Made by a program: the position numbers and the translations under genes. Below are positions 56,266-64,000 of a stretch of 64,000 bases of DNA, in pieces. The stretch spans positions 1 through 64,000 of the forward strand of contig JAMKCF010000083.1 of the NCBI GenBank assembly GCA_023634235.1. Reading direction: 5' to 3'. The notes beneath the pieces were generated by a model that saw nothing but the letters and a program-made list of their open reading frames with translations, was not told the DNA's origin and did no database searches. Origin of the DNA: Pisaster brevispinus. Lineage: Eukaryota > Echinodermata > Asteroidea > Forcipulatida > Asteriidae. The number at the start of each line of letters is the position of its first letter. Positions within the stretch are counted from its first letter, which is position 1.

Positions 56266-58400
56266 CAAGTTAAAGAATATTAAAGTGAGCTAATGACACT
56301 TGAGGCAGTTAGGATCTTCTCAGTTTAATACTTAGTCTATGGGCTTTAAGTAATTTGGTTATAGTTTACTGCACCATGTCATGATTTTGATATGGTATAA
56401 ACCAGGCATTCATTATGACAAAATATTCACCAACCTACTTTTTGGACTGGCCTTTTGTCTCATGTTGTTTATAACTATTATTAGGTCTTAATTAAACTTA
56501 ATTAAGGCTAAATCAACCACAATTATTTAGTACTTTGATTCATAGCGAGGCAAACTGTACATTTTGCTAAATTCACCTTGTCAAAGTGACTTCCAAGCTG
56601 TGTACACTTCATAGGGCGCATAATAGATAGATTGCTTGTTTTGTACAATAGGCCTAATGCGCATACAGGACTCCATAACAATGCCAACTTAAACCTATCA
56701 GCATAATCACAACAAAATAATGACATCCTTTTTTGCTCAAAGCGGTGAAGAAATAGTAATAGTACTCGAGAAAACATGCATTTTGTCTACTTGTGCTCAA
56801 AATAACTTGTATGCACCACAAAGCTTTTTGATTCATTGCCATGAAGCAGAAGTCTTAAAATCATGCAGGGTCTCTGGGTCAAACAATGTTTTTTTGTTTA
56901 TTTCTCAATGATTTATGTTGAAGTTATTGAAGGCAGAGAATTTTTTAGAACAAGTTTATAGTATTAGTACAAAATAACACCCAACATCACAGAAAAATAA
57001 AAAAACAAATAAACAAAAAAGAAAGATGGTCTGCTTGGCACTTGCCATCCCATCCCATCAATTTATCCCATCAACTTGATTCATTATTTCAAAAGCTAAT
57101 TATATCATATTAAAAAAGTTATTTTACCTTATTTTATAAAGTTGACTGACAATTTCATCGCTGTAGTGAATAAACAAACTGAGTACTTAGACCTAATTGT
57201 TTTATGTAAAGTAATTGAAAATAAGATTACCCCAAAATATAAATTTTCACAATATTTTGTTTTCCTGTTTTCGGAGAGGGCGGGGAATATAGTTGAGAAT
57301 TGGTTGGCCCTGCACTGTAGACAATTTTACTTAATTTTGAAAATAATATTTGTGGAAAAAATGTATCATTTGGTTGATTATAAAGACCATTTATAGGCCC
57401 CATGAAACCTGTATATTCGAATTTTGAAGAGATTGGATGGGCGCCAACCAGAGGTCGACTGAGCACAGATTGAGGAGGACACTGTTGTCACATGTTGATG
57501 GTCATCGGGGGACGGAACCATGGGAATGGACATGTGGTCTGATGGGTGGACAGAGGAATTCGGCAGGACTGTGGAATGAGTTTTAGAAAATTTATAAGGG
57601 AAGGGTGGCTAAATAATATGAACCTCTTGAGTAAGTAGGAAATTAGACTGAAATCTGGGGAACTCACTTCAGATATGAGCTTATGTATTAGGGTTGAATA
57701 GAAGGAAACGCAAGAATTTCCTGATCCTTAAAAAAGAAAACAAACTATTAGTGTACAGATTCTGAATTCCATTGACAAAACACATTAAACCAGTGAAACT
57801 AAACCTTTTAAGATAATCTGTTTTCATATAGTCTGCAGTGTGGCTAGGTAAAAAAAATATTTTAAAAAGGCAAATGCATGGCGTAAAAAGTGCAGCTGTG
57901 CCTCGCCTCCCGGTAACTTGTGCAAGGTTCTATCACTATATCATCAGATTTGGTGCGCAACACGCCCATTCATGGTAAGTGGCCTCATCTGTCCTAAAAA
58001 TACGCCAACCTGCTACCAGTTGCGCCAACCGGCAGTGGACGTTGGGGGCGCACTTTTTAGAGTTGTCAAAATAACGTGTTGATGACGTACTTTCACAACA
58101 CACATTGAATTAAGTTCAAGCATGGCATGGGCCGGCCAAGGTAAGAAGTCATTTTCACGGTATTCCTTATTCTTGCCAAAGTAATGCATTTCTTTATTAC
58201 AAGGGGTCTGCCTTCTTGGCTCTGTTGCTAACAAAAAAGGGCTCTACAGGAGTGTGTTGTGACTTGAGCATGTCGAGTCGAAAATCTATTTATCCGATGT
58301 TCAATTATTCAATTATTGAGTTCGGAGGGAGAATCATTGAACCTTGCGTGTTATCCTGCAATTCATTGAAAAAAATACAACCGGACGCGAACAGTCGTGC
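56266..58400. other. Intergenic; no gene recognised
   Basis: AT-rich with no convincing coding or repeat structure. Confidence 0.45.
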
Positions 58401-58695
58401 CATACCCTGGGAATATTCTTGGACTTCTCCAAGGCATTTGATACCAAATTCTCTCAATCTGAACTTAATTGTTATGGAATCAGACTCGGAGAGATATTTA
58501 CTATTCTATTGAATCATGGTTGAATGAAATGTTGGTTGGAGTAGTTCTTCAAAGTTCAAGTAACTATCTTCAAATCGTATGAACAATTTGTTTGTGTTAA
58601 CATGGTAAATGAAAATAAGTCTACCTTCAAAGAATTATCTTGTAAAGTAGGGTAGGCCCTACCATGCCAGGTTAATTATTGGATCCTTTGTTGTT
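58400..58695 (+). pseudogene. LINE reverse transcriptase fragment, left part
   Basis: From 58407 the plus strand reads LGIFLDFSKAFDT, the reverse transcriptase motif with the first catalytic Asp, then a region resembling LxYGIRG. After a frameshift it gives SWLNEM (LINE pattern W-x-x-x-Y-L-x-x-R). Near 58671 a decayed MPG-stop-LLDPLL corresponds to VPQGSLLGPLL. The match breaks off at about 58695, and the expected continuation is found at 62466. Confidence 0.75.
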
Positions 58696-58832
58696 ATGCC
58701 CTGCTGGCGAAGCCGAAGGGGTAGTGTTTGCCTAGTTGCTTGTAACTTTCTTAATAATCAAGGTATCTTGTTCAAATTTTCAGTGAATATAAATAATAAT
58801 CTGCTTTTATGATTGCAATACCTTATGACAAG

Positions 58833-60891
58833 TTATGAAATGATTAAATCATCACATATGAGATCTGCTGCCAATTCATATGCTGATATGTTGTAGTTGG
58901 TGGCATTGTCGTAGTTCTGTTCTTGTGACAAGTATGCAATTTTGTATATGTTGCTCTTTTGTTTAAATTTTTCTATCTTTCCATTATACAGGACAAGTCC
59001 TGCATCCTCGTGCCAGGCATGGCAGATGTTTAGTCCAATGGCTCTGCCCTCCAGAATATCTACAAGATTTTCAAGTTTCCCCTCTTCAAGTTCATTAAAT
59101 TCCCCTTTGATATTGATAAGTTCTGTATTCTTGAGCCGTTTTTCTAATTTCTTTCGTTGATTTGTGTCCCGTTCTTGCTGCTTGGTTGCCTGTCTCCTTG
59201 ATAGTTCTGCTGCCATATCTAGTTGTTTCTTCCTTCTGTTCACCCTTTGCTTCCTGCCCAATTGAACAGCACTTCTCATTACCTCATCCTGCTTCACCTT
59301 CTCCAGACTATCCAAGTATTCAACCGTTCGGTTTTTGGTAGCTCTCAATTTGCAGGACAGGTAGCAAATGGTGGCATTGGGGGCCTTTTGTTTAGCTGAA
59401 CTAAACATACCCATTATCTCCTCCGCATCTATGTTGTGAGACCGGGCTGATTTGGTCTCCTCCTCGAGTTGCTTGGTGATATCAAGTTCAAAGTACTTTT
59501 TGAACTGCCTCTCAAGTACATCAACTACTGCTACTGAGCACACCTTCACCATTTCGCTGAACATCACAAGGTCACTGGGCTCCTCCCTCAACTTCACCAG
59601 CGTTGCGTCATTCATGTTTAGTACATCCCCAAAGATATCTGTCGTGGTGGTCAAGATGTTTGCTGGATTGTGAATTTGGAGTTGGAGTACCTCTATGACT
59701 TTCACAAACCCTACCCCATCTAAATGTCCTATCTGTGAACTAGCTGAGGTGTAAAACTTAATCATCCAAGGACCAGTGAGGACTTTCCCAAACAGTCCTA
59801 GTACTTGAAGCTCTAGTTTTGCAGTTGGGGTCTCGAAGTCATGCAGAATGCTGGAGCGCAAACCACCACAAGCAGTACCATTCTTTAAAAATCGCAGAAA
59901 AGATGAATGATATTGAAGAAGAACTCCACAGATGTGGAATAGCACATGGAGCCGATTTCCTCTGTAGCGTGGTAAAATCCCTCTTGGCATCTTTTCGTCG
60001 TCGAGGAACGTTTTGAAGCCTCTCGGATCTCCCTTACCATCTTTGTACCTCATCTTATTTATTTGTAAGACAATGTTCCCAGCAAGACAGTCGTTGCCAA
60101 AGATTTTCCCCCTTAATGCCTCACACTGTTTTAGTGCAGTTCTTGTTTTAGTTGCTATTGAATCAAGGGGATGGAGATGACAATTAAGTTCATTCAGAGT
60201 TTTATTCCAGGTTTGATTAACTAGTTGGATTGCAGCATGATTGGCAGCACATCTATCAGTCATACTATTTGAGATATTGTTGATAATTTGTGTTCTGCAT
60301 TTCTGATACTCTTCCTTATGAATGGTAGAATACACTCGTGCCATATTGTCCACAGATTCACAAATATGATTTTTGTAGTCCTCAGCAGTGGCGCCAGCCA
60401 ATTCATCCACTGCCATTGCATAGCACCTGTCTACTGTGGTGATATGTACACTGTTGACATGGACCCCTTCCTGTGTCATGGCATCAAATCCAAGTGTGGT
60501 GTGCTCATTCCTCATTATGGCTTCAGCAGTTTGTAACTCTGCAATGACACCCAGCTCTCTGACCATCATTTCAACAGTGTTCCTGTGGGGCACATCATCA
60601 AACGTTACACCGCATCGATGAGAGTACTGCTTGATAATCTTAGGAATGCTACTGGTGGGGACCTGGTTTACAATGGCATCAAAAACCATTAGGCGCATTA
60701 CATTACTGTACAGTTTGCCAACTTTTGATACCCTCGCTCGTGATTTAGCTTCTTCCAGTTCCTCCTTCATTACAAGCTTGTCATTCTCCAATTGTATGAT
60801 GTGTGAATCCTTTGCCTGAAGCTTTTTCTCAAACTCTACTATGATGATGTAAGCTTTAGGATAGGTGGGTTGGGGTGGGGATGATTGGGAC
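58833..60891 (-). CDS. Unrecognised 685-residue protein, candidate transposase of the 58.7-62.45 kb element
   Basis: One uninterrupted minus exon. I start it at the acceptor-like aaaacag ending at 60892 because the frame stays open upstream of the first Leu/Met codons; a 5' exon must exist beyond. Seen: an N-terminal coiled coil (KKLQAKDS... to EELEEAKSR), then TTLGFDAMTQEGVHVNSVHI (~130-150), a VDELAGATAEDY segment, NNISNSMTDRCAANHAAI (~204-221), LNELNCHLHPLDSI (~232-245) and a C-terminal Lys/Arg/Gln coiled coil (~530-600). The order strand with Asp, strands, then a second Asp is RNase H-like, as in DDE transposases and hAT proteins; that is inference. The intact 2-kb frame implies recent activity or selection. 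I cannot name the family. Confidence 0.75.
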
Positions 60892-61254
60892 CTGTTTTGA
60901 CAGTTACATATTGGGTCTAATATTTACACAGATTGTTATTACTTTTGGTCATTTTGACCTTTGCATTATAATCCTACTGCAGACTTTTTGTATTCTATTC
61001 TATTAAGCACGGTCTGGTTCCCTGTCTACATTTTCATTATGTGCACATTCTAATGGTGGAAAGCATACATCCATCAAATGACAGGCAACAGACATTGGTT
61101 TTTAATCTGAAATCATCTCCATGATGAACAAATTCTTAAAAATTCTATACATACAAGGACAAAGTACATATATTGCTGCAGCATTAAAACATATTTTTCG
61201 AAGGACAAATGTAACGTAAGTTTGTTTAATTGATCTGTGAACATCGAGTAATTT

Positions 61255-61640
61255 TCTGAAATATCGGCGCCATCTTGGAAATTTTCGCCGAAACTTTCGC
61301 TTACAAATTGTCTTTCGCAAACATACATTTTGCTCTTACTTCTTTATATTATCAATAAATGTATATATTAAAAGATTATATAGATTAGAATGTTGACCTA
61401 TCTTACTTTCCACAAAATATTTAGCAGGTAAAGTCCACTTAGTTTTTGTTCATGTTGTAAGTTGCACTAAACATCGGTCGATTGGGGAAAAAAATGCACC
61501 ACTCTGTAGAGCAAGAAATTGGCTACGTCATGCAATTTACGTCATCGGGATCCCCCTTAACAGCCAATAGCAGCAGAGATTCTTGGGAGAGCCCCCATTC
61601 CATGCGTGCGCAGTGCAGTTTCACGAAAAAGGGCCGAAAC
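61255..61640 (-). promoter_or_regulatory. Possible promoter/5' region of the 685-residue protein gene
   Basis: On the minus strand CAAGATGGCGCC (around 61271-61282) is a YY1-like element often found near start sites; further upstream are a CCAAT element (attggctgttaa, about 61560) and tgacgtaa-like sites (about 61530-61545). A first exon and donor could not be fixed. Confidence 0.3.
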
Positions 61641-61769
61641 AGTATCGCGGCTCAGGTCAACATTGTCACATACCTACACAAAGCTGAGGACTTTAACAGA
61701 AGAGATCTGGGAAAAAAGACACCAGGTCCAGGGACTTCCATTTGTACAAACAATGGAAGAACAAAGGGG

Positions 61770-62437
61770 TGTCCTCTGTTTACACCATTTACAAATGTGT
61801 GTGTGTGTGTGTCCATCTGTGTGTGCAAACATTGTTCGAGCGATTACTCAAGGACTTGGCATGTCAACACCAAGCTTTGTGTGTGAATTGGTCTCGGTAT
61901 ATGCTTTTTAGACCCCCTATGTCAAATGTCAAGGTCATATGCCTAAAACAAAAGAGACGTTGTCCTAGTGATAACCCAAGATGGACTTCGCATATCAACT
62001 CCAAACTTGGTGTGTGGATTGTCTTGGGATCCACCAGAAGCTTAGGCCTATTGTTTTTGGACCCCCCCCCCCTACGTAAAATGTCAAGGTCATATGGCTA
62101 AAACAAAAGAAATATATCCAATTGATAACTCAAGAAGGACTTTGCATATCAACTCCAAATTTTATGTGTGGATTGGTCTTGGGATGCCCAAGAAGCCTGT
62201 TGGTTTTAAACCCCCTACAACAAATGTGAAGGTCATTATGGTTAAACAAAAGAAATGTTGTCCAAGGTATTACTCAAGAAGGACTTCGCATATCAAATCC
62301 TAACTTGGTTTGTCAATTCGTCTTGGGGTCCCTCAGCAGTCTATTGTTTATGGCTCCCCTAAGTTAATGTGAAGGTCATTTTGGCTAAAACAAAAGAAAT
62401 GTTGTCTGAGCAATATCTCAAGATGAATGAGATTAAT
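61770..62437. repeat. ~150-bp diverged tandem repeat, about 4.5 copies
   Basis: Units contain aatgtcaaggtcatat, ctaaaacaaaagaaatgttg, aactcaagaaggacttcgca, tatcaactccaaacttg and gtgtggattggtcttggga; starts near 61905, 62065, 62210 and 62355, plus a partial one at 61826. A (GT)n run lies at 61797-61813. Subterminal position in the candidate element. Confidence 0.8.
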
Positions 62438-62451
62438 GTCAGCGAGGCATG

Positions 62452-62520
62452 TGTTTGTCAACACACCATTCTTTTCTATTTATATTAATGATTTTGATAA
62501 ATCTTCTGACTGTAGGAGGT
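62452..62520 (+). pseudogene. LINE reverse transcriptase fragment, right part
   Basis: Reads PFFSIYINDFDKSSD, the segment that normally follows GPLL in LINE reverse transcriptases (LLFxIYINDxxxSS). With 58400-58695 it forms one interrupted LINE copy. Confidence 0.65.
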
Positions 62521-62569
62521 CACATTTTAGTGGGGAAAAAACCAGACAATCTGTTTGATATTTTTACAG

Positions 62570-62864
62570 GTTATACCGGCCAAGAAACAAAAACAACTGA
62601 CCCAAAACACAAGTCAGTAATAATCCTTAGAAGAGAGGAAATAAAACGGATCCTTGGCCCAGATTGTTTCCAACACCGGCAACAGTCTGCTTTCCCTCCC
62701 GCACCATGGACATGATCAGAAACACAAGCAGCGAAGAGGAGGGGACCTCTTCAAGAGCTAGTCCCTCAACGACCTACCGACCTAACAGCAGTATATCGGC
62801 TGTGACAGGCAGAAATGTCAGAGGTCAGGACCCACAGACAGTGCCAAAAGGCTCAACCTCAAAG
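62570..62864 (+). CDS. Possible first coding exon of a further gene (CDS 62706-62864, incomplete)
   Basis: The acceptor-like tatttttacag precedes the exon and the donor gtacat follows. ATG at 62706 lies in caccATGG, an excellent start context. It gives 53 codons, MDMIRNTSSEEEGTSSRASP onward, Ser/Thr-rich and disordered-looking, ending in phase 0 at the donor. Local codon use is protein-like. The gene would continue beyond 64000; function unknown. It could also be an exon-like accident. Confidence 0.4.
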
Positions 62865-63052
62865 GTACATTACATGTATATATTTTTTTCCACCTAAATT
62901 CCTTTAAAAAAAAACCTTTTTGAAAGACCTTCCATAGGGGCCACCTTGTTTCCTTACTTTGATTTAAATTCATCCAAATTTAGAGTAGAAGGGCAAAATA
63001 CAATATTTTTTTCCTGACTGACTGCATGTTTCACTACTAATATCGGAATTTC

Positions 63053-63370
63053 AGGGCACAAATTTTACACTGGACCGCAGACCCAAGGCCAATGGTTTTA
63101 GTATCAGGCCAGTAAACTCAAAGACAGACTGCCTTGTGCTTAATTGAATAATAGGCCTACCTCACTGTGATGTATTTAAACAAAATTGATTCTCGTAAAC
63201 CTTTCAATTTTGAGTATCAATGTATACTTATCCATAAGATAAATGAGATAAATCTTCACGTTAAGCTTTGTAGAAAGTCTCGTCTTCTAAAATGAATTCT
63301 GGTCTGGTAAAAATTTAAAATTACAAGCCCTGCGGTTTCGTGGAATGCAACCCCTAATTCGAGCCCTGCA
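63053..63370. mobile_element. Miniature element, copy of the 24322-24690 family
   Basis: Starts cagggcacaaattttacact and ends taattcgagccctg. Internal aggccagtaaact, aataataggcctacctca and tctggtctggtaaaaattta match the intron 12 copy in order. Confidence 0.65.
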
Positions 63371-63764
63371 TTTGTTTTCCAGATTTGGTGTAAATGTATA
63401 CATATCCAATTCTGGGAGTTAAAATGTTTTATTTTCCCTTTTTGTAGCATCATTTTGCAAATACGTAAATGCAGGTAGATCAGTTTCTCCTTGGTCGATG
63501 AACTTGTTTCTTGGTATTGGCATTTGATCACTCACTGATGGGTGTTAAGCACTGTATACTCGGTACTTTCCCAAATCCTGTGAAAAACCCCCAGTAGGCA
63601 TGTTACTCAGGTAGGATTTCTTATCATACCTTTGCCCTTCTAAAGTAAATGTCTTGCCACTAGAGCACCAAGGATGCCTGGTAGCTACATAGAGTTTGAA
63701 TCCTATATTTGTTAGCAGCGGGTACTAAACGATTTTAAAAGATTTTAAATTTGCATCCCTGACA

Positions 63765-63865
63765 GGAGTCAAAATTAACGGTGGCACGGTGACCCGCTGG
63801 CCCAAGACCAGTGAAAATATTTTTGGGCCACTGAAGTCACCAAAACTGATAGCCCGGCGGGACAG
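63765..63865. repeat. Partial copy of the same miniature element family
   Basis: gtcaaaattaacggtggcac and ttttgggccactgaagtcac resemble the left part of the 24322 and 63053 elements. Confidence 0.4.
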
Positions 63866-64000
63866 TAAATAATAATAATCTTCCCTAAAATATTGCTGAA
63901 TCCTTTCTGATTGTGCAGCTGGCTACACGTCCCTGGACATTTTTATGGTTTTGATTTAACCGTAAAAAAACAAAATCACTTGAAAGTGCTGCGAAAACGC

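Larger units (their letters stand above)
58696..62450. mobile_element. Candidate ~3.75-kb mobile element interrupting a LINE
   Basis: The left break is at about 58695 within the LINE GPLL codons. atgccctgctggc (58696-58708) matches the inverse of 62438-62450 (atgcctcgctgac) at 10 of 13 bases, a possible short terminal inverted repeat. Inside are a long minus-strand protein exon (58833-60891), a putative promoter region (61260-61640) and ~150-bp repeats near the right end. No clear target duplication is seen and the right boundary is uncertain by about 25 bases. Confidence 0.55.
62865..64000. other. Right edge, presumed intron
   Basis: Contains a miniature element (63053-63370) and a partial relative at 63765-63865. 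No coding exon seen. Confidence 0.45.

Noticed and set aside
57420..57600. Possible retroelement remnant
   Set aside because: Not enough similarity to any family I can name.

Overview
This is a eukaryotic window from an animal nuclear genome, AT-rich and intron-rich, with no bacterial operons. tRNA-derived SINEs, a recurring short inverted-repeat element with ends like gggcccaatttcat, Harbinger, Penelope-like and LINE remnants together suggest a marine deuterostome, most likely an echinoderm. The species is an inference from repeat style only.

Layout. 1-1530 is a C-rich degenerate telomere-like array (26-bp higher-order unit ending in plain CCCTAA runs), in the orientation expected at a left chromosome end. 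1531-6029 is intergenic with a SINE and local duplications. 6030-39866 (+) is one gene of 20 coding exons whose phases all agree, giving 938 aa. Its architecture is UBA, coiled coil, UBX, a low-complexity linker, an apparent VHL box (BC box plus Cul2 box), then about 15 leucine-rich repeats. The introns hold four minisatellites (61-66, 15, 62 and 91 bp units), SINEs, miniature DNA elements, a duplicated UBX exon, a Penelope-like fragment (29.7-31.1 kb, minus) and a 5.16-kb PIF/Harbinger transposon (34024-39187) with TTA target duplications. 39867-43780 is intergenic repeats. 43780-49260 is a G-rich TTAGGG-like array carrying a recurring non-telomeric spacer. 49.3-58.4 kb shows no convincing coding gene but has exon-like repeated modules. 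58696 to about 62450 appears to be a mobile element, carrying an unrecognised 685-aa protein on the minus strand, that split a LINE reverse transcriptase. 62570-62864 may be the first coding exon of a second plus-strand gene running off the window.

How the parts fit. The main gene reads as an adaptor: UBA would bind ubiquitin, UBX would dock p97/VCP, the BC and Cul2 boxes would recruit Elongin B/C and CUL2, and the LRRs would select substrate. That combination in one chain is the most interesting biology here. The rest is mostly repeat biology: telomere-variant arrays, a minisatellite that copied a splice donor many times, and several transposons whose breaks can be read directly.
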